Positions 26,487 to 34,525 of a stretch of DNA of 51,228 bases are shown piece by piece; position 1 is the first letter of the stretch, and every line of letters starts with the position of its first letter. The notes beneath the pieces are model-generated. The model made no database searches, was not told the origin of the DNA, and worked only from the letters and a program-made list of their open reading frames with translations. The stretch spans positions 1-51,228 of IMG/VR virus record IMGVR_UViG_3300044841_000145; one strand, written 5' to 3'. The stretch is from a virus. Made by a program: the position numbers and the translations under genes.

Positions 26487-27361
26487 TGACCGACGACGAC
26501 ACCGTCCCGACGTACGCCGACGTGCGGCAGACGAGCCAGGTCGCGCAGGAACTCGCACAGCAGGCCGCCGCCGACGAGCCCCGCCGCGTCGAGTCGATCG
26601 CGAAGGCGGCAGGGAAGGCAGCGGGGGAGACCGCGGCCCGCCAGGTGTCGCGCCGGTCCGCGCTCGTCGGGCTCCTCGTCGCCCTGATCGTGCCGCTCCT
26701 CGTGGCGTCCATCGCCCTGTCCACCGCCGTGAGCACCGCCGGCGACGTCGCGGACGTGCAGGTCGCGCTCGACCGGCTCGCCGAGGCGAACGACGAGCTG
26801 GCGTCGCGCGGTCAGCCACCGGTGCTGGCGCCCGCTGGCGGCGACGCTGAGGAGGTCTCCGCGGCGGCGATCACCGCGCAGGTACTGGCGAGCCTCCCGG
26901 AGGCACCGACGGCCGAGCAGGTCGCCGACCTCCTCCGTGGCGCCGTGGTCGGGTCGCTGCGGGGCCCGTCGTTCGACGAGCTGGCCCGGCTTTCGGGTGA
27001 CTATTTCTCGCGGCTCCCGGCACCACCCGGGCCGAGCGCGGAGCAGATCCAGACAGCGGTCGACCGTCGCTACGCCGAGAACCCACCCGACCCGGGCAGG
27101 GACGGGCGCAACGGTGTCGACGGGGAGAACGGGCAGAACGGGACGGATGGCGAGAACGGCGCGGACGGACGCAATGGGATCGACGGCGTCGATGGGCAGC
27201 CCGGCCGCTCGGTGCTCACCGGGCCGGAGCCTGTGCTGGTCGACGGGAACTGCGTCTGGCGCACCACGTACTCGGCGGAGCCGCTCGTGGAGGAGCACCC
27301 GGCCGGGGCTGCGGCGTGCCCTGCGCCTCCGACCCCTCCGGTCGTGGAACTGCCGGGCTGA
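26486..27361 (+). CDS. Membrane-anchored collagen-like protein
   Basis: 291 residues. N-terminal helical segment, one transmembrane helix at about residues 59-85 (ALVGLLVALIVPLLVASIAL), a helical middle part, then about eleven Gly-x-y triplets near residues 205-240 (GRNGVDGENGQNGTDGENGA ...), and a C-terminal cap with two Cys. Collagen-like repeats usually form trimeric stalks in phage fibres; the transmembrane helix is unusual for a virion protein. Confidence 0.7.
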   Translation: MTDDDTVPTYADVRQTSQVAQELAQQAAADEPRRVESIAKAAGKAAGETAARQVSRRSALVGLLVALIVPLLVASIALSTAVSTAGDVADVQVALDRLAEANDELASRGQPPVLAPAGGDAEEVSAAAITAQVLASLPEAPTAEQVADLLRGAVVGSLRGPSFDELARLSGDYFSRLPAPPGPSAEQIQTAVDRRYAENPPDPGRDGRNGVDGENGQNGTDGENGADGRNGIDGVDGQPGRSVLTGPEPVLVDGNCVWRTTYSAEPLVEEHPAGAAACPAPPTPPVVELPG

Positions 27362-27370
27362 CACGCGACT
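27360..27370. repeat. Intergenic 11-mer GACACGCGACT, copy 2
   Basis: Exact copy overlapping the TGA of the collagen-like gene and lying 32 bases before the next start. See copies at 6295 and 32693. Confidence 0.4.
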
Positions 27371-27402
27371 AGCAGGCCCGGCCCGGCCCGGCGGGGTGGA
27401 CT

Positions 27403-27852
27403 GTGCCCGTGGCATTCACGCAGGTCGCCGTCACCGGCACCTACCAGTACGCGGACGGCACGCCCGCGTCCGGCGCTGTGGTGTTCACCCCGACCGCGGT
27501 GATGCGCAACGGCGCCCACGTGGTCGAGGCGTCCCGGACCGTGCAGATCGTGGCTGGTGCCATCTCGACCACCCTCGCGGCGACCGACAACCCCGGCACC
27601 ACACCGACCGGCGTCTCCTACCAGGTGACGACCCACATCGCGGGCGCGCGGGCACGGGAGACCTACTACCTCGAGGTGCCCTACAACGGCGGGGCGATCG
27701 ATCTGGACGACGTGGCGCGCTCCGTGGAGGAGCCGACGCAGGTCGTCACGTACTTGACCCAAGCCGCTGCTGACGCGCGGTACGAGCCGCTCGGCGGTGG
27801 TTCCGCGGCGGCTGGTCGGGCCGCTGCCCTCGCTTTGATTCTGGGGAGCTGA
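27403..27852 (+). CDS. Tail fibre-type minor protein (beta-sandwich)
   Basis: 149 residues, GTG start. Residues 1-100 form a beta-sandwich like those common in phage fibres (VAVTGTYQYADGTPASGAVV, SYQVTTHIAGARARETYYLE), followed by the linker LTQAAADARYEPLGGG that often precedes fibre trimerisation regions. No enzymatic residues seen. Confidence 0.65.
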   Translation: MPVAFTQVAVTGTYQYADGTPASGAVVFTPTAVMRNGAHVVEASRTVQIVAGAISTTLAATDNPGTTPTGVSYQVTTHIAGARARETYYLEVPYNGGAIDLDDVARSVEEPTQVVTYLTQAAADARYEPLGGGSAAAGRAAALALILGS

Positions 27853-27854
27853 CC

Positions 27855-28184
27855 TTGGCCGCCTACACGATCGCCTCGGGCGACGTCGCCTCGCATGCCC
27901 ACACGCTCGCGCCGGGCGTCGAGGACGTCGTGACGTTCCCGAACGTCGACGGCGAGGTGTCGCTGATCCTGTGGCCCGGCGGCAGCACCCCGGTCTACGT
28001 CAGCTCAGGCGAGGTCGCCGCGGTCGTTGCGGGGGCACGGTCCCGGATCCTGTTCCCCGGCTGGGCCGGGAGCCTCACCGGCCCGAACGGCGTGCTCACC
28101 GGGCTCGAAGGTGCAGGCGCCGGCCCGCCGACGAAGGTCCGGCTGATCTCCGCGGCTGCGATCACCTACAGCGTGGAGGCCTGA
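27855..28184 (+). CDS. Small beta-rich tail protein
   Basis: 109 residues from a TTG three bases after the preceding stop; no better start in the gap. Beta-strand pattern throughout (AAYTIASGDVASHAHTLAPG, EDVVTFPNVDGEVSLILWPG, TPVYVSSGEVAAVVAGARSR). It and the next protein are probably virion-surface or fibre-associated, by position. Confidence 0.6.
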   Translation: MAAYTIASGDVASHAHTLAPGVEDVVTFPNVDGEVSLILWPGGSTPVYVSSGEVAAVVAGARSRILFPGWAGSLTGPNGVLTGLEGAGAGPPTKVRLISAAAITYSVEA

Positions 28185-28185
28185 C

Positions 28186-28539
28186 ATGGCGACCCCCAAC
28201 ATCATCGAGGCCACGGCCCTCACCCCGGCTGTCCTGGTGCAGGCGCAGCTCGCGTCGGGGAACAACGACTACGCGGTCCCGGCGAACCGGGCGTGGCTGG
28301 TCAAGAGCTTCACCCTGACCAACGTGTCCGCCGCGTCGGTCACCGTCGATGTGCTCGTGATCCCGACGTCCGGCGGCACCGCGCGGGCAGTCCTCGACGA
28401 CCACGTCCTCGCGGTCAACACAGTCCTCGTCCTCGACCCGGCGTTCGTCGCGATGCTCCCCGAGGCCGCGACCCTCCGCATCACCTCCACAGCCGCGACC
28501 GCGGTCGACGTCCTCATCACGGGAGTTGTTGTCCAGTGA
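28186..28539 (+). CDS. Small beta-rich tail protein
   Basis: 117 residues, ATG two bases after the previous stop. It contains AWLVKSFTLTNVSAASVTVD and LRITSTAATAVDVLITGVVV, a pattern seen in small jelly-roll-like phage proteins that sit beside fibre genes. Stop overlaps the spike gene downstream. Confidence 0.6.
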   Translation: MATPNIIEATALTPAVLVQAQLASGNNDYAVPANRAWLVKSFTLTNVSAASVTVDVLVIPTSGGTARAVLDDHVLAVNTVLVLDPAFVAMLPEAATLRITSTAATAVDVLITGVVVQ

Positions 28540-30419
28540 CCATCGAGCGGCACCAGGTCGCCGGGACCGGCGGCATCAACGGCGCCCCAGTCGACACGAC
28601 GGGCGCATCCGTAGGCGATGTTCCTACAGCAACGCAGCTCACGCCCCTGACCTTCGGAACCCGGGCGGGCGCCGCGGACATCGTCGCGCACCGCCCGACA
28701 GGCGTGGTCGCGACCGACAAGGCGATGCTGCTGCAGGCGATCGCCGACACCCCGTCAGGCGGGAAGCTGTGGATCCCCTCCGTCGGCGACACGCCCTATG
28801 CGATCGACGCCCCGCTCGTCATCGCCAAGCACATCACCATTGAGGGCAACAGCCTCTCCGACAACTTCACCAGCGTCACCTCTGGCGGCGAACTGGGGAC
28901 CCCGTCCAACTCGCTCGCCCAGATGCTCCTCGGCTCCGTGATCATGCAGGTCACCGCGGGCGCGAACGTCCTCAACCTGACCGGGTCCGGGATCGCGGCG
29001 CACCTGCGCCGCCTCGGCCTGACGTGGGCGTCGGCCATCCGCTACACGAACACCGGGCACGGCGTGTGGGCGTCGCCCACCCAGACCTTCGCGGGCGGCG
29101 GAGGATTCCCGGCCGGAGGCCACGATTCCGGCCTGATGTCCTACACGATGGCCGACGTCAGCGTCGCCGGGAACGACGGCAACCACTACGGCTTCTACCT
29201 GCTGAACGCCATGTACGGACGCATGGATCACCTGCGTGTCTACGGCGGCGGCGGACTGCACCTGGAGGTCGACTCGTTCCGCGGGAACTTCGGCAACCTC
29301 GTCTGCTCCGACCTGTACGTGAACCTGCTCAACGCGGGCACCGCCGCGGGCGTCCGCCTGTCCGCGCGGGTCGCCTACCCCGCCAACGGCGGAGTCCTCA
29401 ACCTGCTCACGTTCATCCGCCCGCAGGTCAACCTGACCGGGGACGCGAACGTGGCTGGCACCCAGTACGCGTGGAACAACAACGGCGGCCCCGCGCTCCC
29501 GTACGCGGTCACCCTCATCGACCCCGACATGGAGATCGAACCCACCTCCTCCGCCTGCAACATCGACTTCGGCGGCGTCGGGTCGGGTACCCGAGTCCTG
29601 GGCTCCACGCTGCTGTCAAAGGCCCCGCTAGGCGGCTACGACGGCGCAGTCGGCTACCGCCGGTACACCGCCACCGGCTCCTTCGTGGTCCCTCGTGGGG
29701 TCCTCAAGGTGCGCGCCCGCGCTGTCGGCGCAGGTGGCGGTGGCGGTGGCGGCGGCTCCGCCCTGACTGCTGGCGGCGTCACCAACCAGGTCGGCGGCGC
29801 TGGCGGCGGCGCGGGGTTGGTCGCCGAGGCCACAGTCGACGTCACGCCGGGCACCACCTACACGGTCACCGTCGGCACCGGTGGCACCGCGGGCACCGCA
29901 GCCGCGGCGAACGGCGCCGCGGGCGGCGCTGGCGGTACCGGCGGCCGGTCCTCGTTCCATACCGACCTCGTCCGCGCGGACGGTGGCGGTGGCGGCGAGG
30001 GCGGCCTCGCGAACGTCAACACGGCGCGAGGCGGTGGCCGGTTCGGCGCCAGCGGATCCCCCGGAGCACTCAGCGCAAGTGGCGGGGCCGCGAACGTGCC
30101 CGGCTACGGCTCGAACGCGCAGAACCCCAACGGGCTGACCTCCGTCCCGATGCCCCCCGGCGTGGTCGGCGGCTCCGGTGCTGGTGCCGCGAACGCCACC
30201 CTCGGCGGCGGACGTGGCAACGCCTCGCAGGTCGCCTTCCCTGCTTACACGGGCCAGGGCGGCGGCTCGGGTGCCACCTCCGCGACCGCGAACGGCGTGG
30301 ACGGCCAGACGGCCATCACCCCCGGCTGCGGCGGCGGTGGCGGTGGCGGTGGCGCCCCGGGCGGTACGGGTGGCGCGGGAGCCCTCGGTGCGCCCGGCAT
30401 GGTTGAGGTCTGGTGGTGA
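28536..30419 (+). CDS. Second tail spike: beta-helix with glycine-rich C-terminal domain
   Basis: 627 residues; GTG overlaps the previous stop. Residues about 60-380 resemble a beta-helix spike (GGKLWIPSVGDTPYAIDAPL, IAKHITIEGNSLSD, GRMDHLRVYGGGGLHLEVDS). Residues about 385-627 are a glycine-rich adhesin-type domain opening with ATGSFVVPRGVLKVRARAVG and ending GMVEVWW, the usual termini of glycine-rich fibre tips that form polyglycine helices. It may provide an alternative receptor specificity to the spike at 19111. It ends 10 bases from a convergent gene. Confidence 0.8.
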   Translation: MTIERHQVAGTGGINGAPVDTTGASVGDVPTATQLTPLTFGTRAGAADIVAHRPTGVVATDKAMLLQAIADTPSGGKLWIPSVGDTPYAIDAPLVIAKHITIEGNSLSDNFTSVTSGGELGTPSNSLAQMLLGSVIMQVTAGANVLNLTGSGIAAHLRRLGLTWASAIRYTNTGHGVWASPTQTFAGGGGFPAGGHDSGLMSYTMADVSVAGNDGNHYGFYLLNAMYGRMDHLRVYGGGGLHLEVDSFRGNFGNLVCSDLYVNLLNAGTAAGVRLSARVAYPANGGVLNLLTFIRPQVNLTGDANVAGTQYAWNNNGGPALPYAVTLIDPDMEIEPTSSACNIDFGGVGSGTRVLGSTLLSKAPLGGYDGAVGYRRYTATGSFVVPRGVLKVRARAVGAGGGGGGGGSALTAGGVTNQVGGAGGGAGLVAEATVDVTPGTTYTVTVGTGGTAGTAAAANGAAGGAGGTGGRSSFHTDLVRADGGGGGEGGLANVNTARGGGRFGASGSPGALSASGGAANVPGYGSNAQNPNGLTSVPMPPGVVGGSGAGAANATLGGGRGNASQVAFPAYTGQGGGSGATSATANGVDGQTAITPGCGGGGGGGGAPGGTGGAGALGAPGMVEVWW

Positions 30420-30429
30420 GGGTTGGGGC

Positions 30430-31938
30430 TCAGCGAGTGACGAGCCGGTAGAGGTCGTACACGCTCGGCTCCTGCGTCGCGCCGAGCATCACGCGCATCC
30501 CGTAGTTGTCCTGCTGCTCGTACGGCAGGACGAGGTCGCCGCAGCGAAGGGTCAGGGCCGGGCCGGACTGGCCGAAGATGCCGAGGGTCTGGCGCTGCTG
30601 GGCGACGATCGCGCTCGGGACGCCGGTCTCCTGGACGTTCCGGCAGAAGCGTTCGTAGTCGCCGGGCGTCTCGGCCACGGCCTTCCCGTTGACCAGCCCG
30701 GCGAGGTCTACGACCCGGATGGGTGCGTACCAGCCCAGCCGCCCGATGTCGTACACCGCGACCGTCTCGCCCGGCCGGAACTCCGCCGATCGAACGTCGT
30801 TCTCCGCCGACCCGAGCGCCACCAGGGACGGCAGGAACACGACGGCCTGCACCGCCGACGCCGCAAGGGCAGCCACCCACACCCTGCGAGTCCACGCCTC
30901 AGCGGCGCGAGGCATCTGGAGGACGACCAGCATGCCGATGAGGAACAGCAGCGATCCGAGGAAGTAGCGGGCACCGTGGATCCGCTGGCCGTTGATCAGC
31001 GCCATGAGGAACGTGGCCGCGATTGGGGCCGCGCTGAGCAGCACCACGATGGCCGTGACCCGGGACGCCTGCTGCCGGGCCACGCCGACGACGACGACGA
31101 GCCCAGCGAGCCACAGGACCGGGACGATCGCCATCATCCGGGCCGACTCGGCGACTACGGCGCCGTACGCCCCGGGCCGCTGCTTGGCCATCCCGGCGTC
31201 GGACACCAACGCGCCGAACACGTAGTACGTCCAGCCGAACCAGGCGACCACGATCGCCGCTCCGGTCGCCACCGCGGCGCCCGCCCGCCCGCGCTGGATC
31301 AGAAGCAACACCAGCCCGGCGATCCCGGTGACCGGAAGCAGGTCAACCCGGACGACCGCGGGCATCGCGACCGCCACACCGGTGGTGATAGCAGCCGCGA
31401 GGCCTGCGTCCGGCCGGTTGAGCGTCGACTGGATCCGCAGCACCAGCACCGCGACTGCTGCGACGGCCAGGCTCGTCTCCATCCCGTCCTGCATCCACCG
31501 CGCGGTAGCGGGCGAGGCGAGCAGGACGATCAGCATCAGCCAGGCCAGGACTCGGCCTCGGCCGGTCGCCTCCGCATGCAAGGGGCTGCGCCGGAGCACG
31601 ACGGCAGCCGCGGTGAGCGCGGCAGCGTAGGCCGCCACGGAGACGACCTTCGCGGCTGCCGGCCAGGCCGCGGCCGGGAGGAGCGTGACGACGGCCCAGA
31701 GCAGGTAGTCGTACGCGAGCGAGCTGGTGCCGAAGCTGTGCTGCCCGGGGTTGTACTCGATCTGCGTGGGCGTGCCCATGTTCGCGACGTACCGCAGGTG
31801 GATGAACGTGTCGTCCTGCAGGTGGCCCCATATCAGCCAGGTCGAGAACGCCCCGACCGCGAGGGTGATCACGAACAGGACTGCCGCACCGGGCGCGTCC
31901 CTCCTGTCGCTGCGGTGCTCGGCCGCCATGGTGGTCAC
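30430..31938 (-). CDS. GT-C-type polytopic membrane glycosyltransferase-like protein (AftB/ArnT-like)
   Basis: 502 residues, GTG start (ATG three codons later possible). About ten hydrophobic helices. The first extracytoplasmic loop has the GT-C signature DDTFIHLRYVANMG followed by YNPGQHSFGTSSLAYDYLLW, as in lipid-linked sugar transferases such as ArnT and mycobacterial AftB; DGMETSLAVAAVAVLVL is also typical. These enzymes move sugars from polyprenyl-phosphate donors to cell-envelope glycans outside the membrane. Reverse orientation between tail and lysis genes, and an inverted repeat upstream, suggest independent expression in the lysogen. Receptor modification is an inference. Confidence 0.75.
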   Translation of the reverse strand: MTTMAAEHRSDRRDAPGAAVLFVITLAVGAFSTWLIWGHLQDDTFIHLRYVANMGTPTQIEYNPGQHSFGTSSLAYDYLLWAVVTLLPAAAWPAAAKVVSVAAYAAALTAAAVVLRRSPLHAEATGRGRVLAWLMLIVLLASPATARWMQDGMETSLAVAAVAVLVLRIQSTLNRPDAGLAAAITTGVAVAMPAVVRVDLLPVTGIAGLVLLLIQRGRAGAAVATGAAIVVAWFGWTYYVFGALVSDAGMAKQRPGAYGAVVAESARMMAIVPVLWLAGLVVVVGVARQQASRVTAIVVLLSAAPIAATFLMALINGQRIHGARYFLGSLLFLIGMLVVLQMPRAAEAWTRRVWVAALAASAVQAVVFLPSLVALGSAENDVRSAEFRPGETVAVYDIGRLGWYAPIRVVDLAGLVNGKAVAETPGDYERFCRNVQETGVPSAIVAQQRQTLGIFGQSGPALTLRCGDLVLPYEQQDNYGMRVMLGATQEPSVYDLYRLVTR

Positions 31939-31957
31939 ACGCAGCTGTCGCCGAACC

Positions 31958-31989
31958 GATCCGGGCGGTTACGAAACGCCGTCCGGATC
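31958..31989. promoter_or_regulatory. Inverted repeat upstream of the GT-C gene
   Basis: Arms 31958-31968 and 31979-31989 (GATCCGGgCGG / CCGtCCGGATC) match at 10 of 11 positions around a 10-base loop. It could be an operator for the GT-C gene or a terminator for the reverse gene ending at 32050. Confidence 0.45.
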
Positions 31990-32049
31990 ATCACTGCTGA
32001 TGAGCCGCCCGTCCCGCCCGTAATTCATGTCGGCACACCTACGGCCAGG

Positions 32050-32463
32050 TCACAGCACTGGAATCGACGACTTCCAGGTGTGTCGCTTCGGTGGAAACCA
32101 CCACCGCACCCGCGGCCGCGTCGCGAACCGGACCTGCACAGATGGCCACCCGTCGGCCTGATCAATCCCCAACATGGCGATCAGGCTCGTCGCCTGCCCA
32201 ACCGAGAACACCTCGAACTCGGTGTCGCCCGTGTGGCGGACCCACTCGTCGAGCACGATCTCGACGTCGTACGCAGGCGCGCCCGCGAGCACCACCTCGA
32301 ACCGCTGCCGGCTCGTGCTGGTCGGCCGGGCGGACCACTGCGGCGCCGAGTTCGGCCCCTTCCTCGCCCGGACCAGGTTCAGCCACCCGAACAGGATCGC
32401 CGCGAGGAACGCGCCGATCGCCGCGATCGCTGCCACCCAGTCCGCAAGCGACGACTCACCCAA
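32050..32463 (-). CDS. Single-span membrane protein, unknown
   Basis: 137 residues from a TTG at 32463 that overlaps the upstream gene's stop; the frame extends further upstream but there it runs antisense-like through the other gene. One N-terminal transmembrane helix (WVAAIAAIGAFLAAILFGWL), then a soluble beta-rich domain (QRFEVVLAGAPAYDVEIVLD, EVFSVGQATSLIAMLGIDQA). Similar small anchored proteins are widespread in actinobacteria. Function unknown. Confidence 0.55.
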   Translation of the reverse strand: MGESSLADWVAAIAAIGAFLAAILFGWLNLVRARKGPNSAPQWSARPTSTSRQRFEVVLAGAPAYDVEIVLDEWVRHTGDTEFEVFSVGQATSLIAMLGIDQADGWPSVQVRFATRPRVRWWFPPKRHTWKSSIPVL

Positions 32464-32644
32464 GGCGGGGCAACCCCTCGTCGCGGAACTGCGCCCGGTC
32501 ACGAGCCTCCGTCTGCGCATCCCTGAACGCGCAGCCCTTCCCGTCGTGGCCGTGGTTCTGGACGCACTGGTAGAGGTCCCCGTCCGCAGTGGCGACGTTC
32601 CGGCATCGGGTCGGATCGTGCGGATCGAACGCAGCCTTCGGCAC
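32456..32644 (-). CDS. Small Cys/His-containing protein
   Basis: 62 residues, GTG start. Pattern RCRNVATADGDLYQCVQNHGHDGKGCAF gives three Cys and two His in a short span, suggestive of a zinc site or disulfides. It overlaps the downstream gene and is coupled to it. Function unknown. Confidence 0.5.
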   Translation of the reverse strand: MPKAAFDPHDPTRCRNVATADGDLYQCVQNHGHDGKGCAFRDAQTEARDRAQFRDEGLPRLG

Positions 32645-32692
32645 GCCCCGTAGATCGCATCCTGATCACCGCTCGTTAGCACCGCTGCCGCC

Positions 32693-32703
32693 GACACGCG
32701 ACT
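32693..32703. repeat. Intergenic 11-mer GACACGCGACT, copy 3
   Basis: Exact copy in the divergent gap between 32644 and 32742, 38 bases before the GTG of the forward cassette. Confidence 0.4.
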
Positions 32704-32741
32704 ACCCACCCCGCCAGCCCCGGACCCGCCACGGTCTCAGC

Positions 32742-32912
32742 GTGACCGCCGCCGCGCCCCCACCTGCGTGCGCTTGTTCGCATGCCCGTGAGGCGCACAC
32801 GCACCTCCACACGCGCACCTACTGCGCGTTCTGCGAGTGCCCCGCCTACCGGCCGCGCCTGCGCGATGTCGCGCGCGCCCTCCTCCGTCGCCTCTCCAAG
32901 GGGAATCCGTGA
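32742..32912 (+). CDS. Tiny Cys/His-rich protein
   Basis: 56 residues, GTG start; first gene of the forward cassette. CACSHAREAHTHLH followed by YCAFCECPAYRP gives six Cys and several His, suggesting a zinc ribbon similar to the tail of the HTH protein at 5456-5785. Stop overlaps the next start. Confidence 0.5.
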   Translation: MTAAAPPPACACSHAREAHTHLHTRTYCAFCECPAYRPRLRDVARALLRRLSKGNP

Positions 32913-33640
32913 AGCTCCGCCACGCCGCGCTGACCGCCGGCCTCGTGCTCATCCTCGTCGGCACACCCGCCCTGGCGTTCGCCCAGGACACCGGGCCCGA
33001 GTCGCAGGCATGCGAGGACGCCACCCAGGCCGTAGCCGACTTCGAGCTGGAAGCCCGCATCGGCGTCGCACTCGAAGCCGCCGCCCGGCACGACACCGAA
33101 GCCACCGCGCAGCAGACCGTTGCGGTCGCCGCCGACGCCAAGGCCACCGCCGAGCAGGCCGTCGCCGACGCAGCCGACGCCACGGTGCCCCCGAACATCT
33201 CGATCCGCGACAACGCCCGCCAGGCTGCCGCCGCCGCGCGGACTGCGCGAGACGCAGCGCGGGCGCTCGTGACGCAGTCGCTCGCCGACCGTGACGCTGC
33301 CCGCGCCGCGGCGAACGGGGGCCTGCAGGTCGAGCTCGACGCACTGATCGACGCCCGGGACGCGGCCTGCGAGCCCGTCGTCACCCCGACGCCCACGCCC
33401 ACACCGACTCCGAGTGCCACGCCGACCCCGACTCCGACACCCACGCCAGGCGACGACGACTACAACTGCATCGACTTCCCCCTCTCGGACGGCCGCACCG
33501 CGCAGGACGTCCTCGACGCCGACCCGAGCGACCCGCACCGGCTCGACTACGACAAGGACCGAGTCGCTTGTGAGCTGGCTGACGAGGAGTACTCGCAGGT
33601 CGGAACCGTCCCTGTCGGGGGCGTGGCCACCGGTGCGTAG
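32909..33640 (+). CDS. Secreted protein with C-terminal excalibur-like calcium-binding domain
   Basis: 243 residues, GTG. A clear signal peptide (KLRHAALTAGLVLILVGTPA, cleavage near AFAQ) precedes an Ala-rich helical region of about 120 residues, a Thr/Pro repeat linker (about 157-186) and an excalibur-like domain near 188-230: YNCIDFPLSDGRTAQDVLD, DPSDPHRLDYDKDRVACE, with its Cys pair and acidic calcium-type loop. Excalibur domains occur on actinobacterial surface proteins. It overlaps the sortase gene by 8 bases. No LPxTG-type sorting signal is visible. Confidence 0.7.
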   Translation: MKLRHAALTAGLVLILVGTPALAFAQDTGPESQACEDATQAVADFELEARIGVALEAAARHDTEATAQQTVAVAADAKATAEQAVADAADATVPPNISIRDNARQAAAAARTARDAARALVTQSLADRDAARAAANGGLQVELDALIDARDAACEPVVTPTPTPTPTPSATPTPTPTPTPGDDDYNCIDFPLSDGRTAQDVLDADPSDPHRLDYDKDRVACELADEEYSQVGTVPVGGVATGA

Positions 33641-34229
33641 CCTGGCCCGCCTCGTCGCCGCCGGGGCAGCCATCCTCGCCCTCGCCGGGTGCGGCGCAAT
33701 CCCCGGCACACCGGCCCCCATCGCGGGCGCTCCTCCGTTGCAGGTCGTCACGCTGCAGCCCGAGCCGCTCGCGGTGACGGTCCCGGCGATCGACGTCCAC
33801 TCCACGCTGATCGGGCTCGGCCTGAATCCGGACGACACCGCGCAGGTGCCTCCGGTGACTCATCCCGAACTCGCGTCGTGGTACCAGCCCGGAGTACGGC
33901 CCGGAGCCGACGGTCCCAGCGTCATCCTCGGCCACGTGAGCGGCCGCCCACCCGGCGCCAACCGCTCCGTCCCCGGCGTGTTCGCGCGCCTCGCCGAGCT
34001 CACTCCGGGCGCCGAGATCCTCGTCGACCGCACCGACGGCTCCACCCTTGTGTTCGAGACGACCGCCGTCGAGACGCACTCGAAGCTGGACTTCCCGACC
34101 GAGCGGGTGTGGGGCAACACCGTCGGGCCCGCGCTTCGCTTGATCACCTGCGGCGGCGCATTCGACCCGGCCGCGAGTAGCTACGAGTCGAATGTCGTGG
34201 TCTTCGCGCACCTCACGGGCATCCGATGA
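33633..34229 (+). CDS. Lipoprotein class E/F-type sortase-like protein
   Basis: 198 residues, GTG. Lipobox LAGC at about residues 17-20 indicates membrane anchoring as a lipoprotein. Sortase core: SVILGHVSG with His101 and LRLITCGGAFD with catalytic Cys173. The downstream segment is SSYESNVVVFAHL; in class F relatives this place reads Y-R-D-N with a catalytic Arg, so Glu185 may replace it, or another Arg may serve. Sortases join secreted proteins to the cell wall; a phage-borne copy is unusual. Position before the lysis genes suggests lysogenic conversion or interference with host surface display. Confidence 0.75.
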   Translation: MRSLARLVAAGAAILALAGCGAIPGTPAPIAGAPPLQVVTLQPEPLAVTVPAIDVHSTLIGLGLNPDDTAQVPPVTHPELASWYQPGVRPGADGPSVILGHVSGRPPGANRSVPGVFARLAELTPGAEILVDRTDGSTLVFETTAVETHSKLDFPTERVWGNTVGPALRLITCGGAFDPAASSYESNVVVFAHLTGIR

Positions 34230-34525
34230 ACCACCCCGGACGCATCACCCCAGGTCTGCGGAGGCCACAACCGCCCGACAACCCGGCCCGCCCCCCGCGC
34301 GTACCGATCGAGCAGGCCTTGCTCGTGCTGCGCCACGTCAAGCCGTGGGCAGCGCGGCGCCTCCCTGAGGCCGAGCTGGTGTGCTTCGACGCCGAGCAGC
34401 GCCAGATCGCGCCGCTCCCCGGACAGGTCAGCCGCAGATGGGCACGCAGTCAGGCCGCGCGCATTCCCGGACAGCGGCGTCCGCCCGCGCTCGAGCAGAT
34501 GGAGGACCGCCGTGCCCGGCGATGA
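34226..34525 (+). CDS. Small basic protein, unknown
   Basis: 99 residues; ATG overlaps the sortase stop. Pro/Arg-rich ends flank a short helix (PIEQALLVLRHVKPWAARRL). No family recognised. Overlaps with both neighbours support it as real. Confidence 0.5.
   Translation: MNHPGRITPGLRRPQPPDNPARPPRVPIEQALLVLRHVKPWAARRLPEAELVCFDAEQRQIAPLPGQVSRRWARSQAARIPGQRRPPALEQMEDRRARR

Noticed and set aside
29024-30406. 460-residue forward frame within the glycine-rich spike
   Set aside because: Arg-rich shadow of the Gly-rich coding frame.
33382-33450. Short tandem repeat of ACNCC units, possibly CRISPR-like or iterons
   Set aside because: It is the Thr/Pro linker of the excalibur protein; there are no unique spacers.
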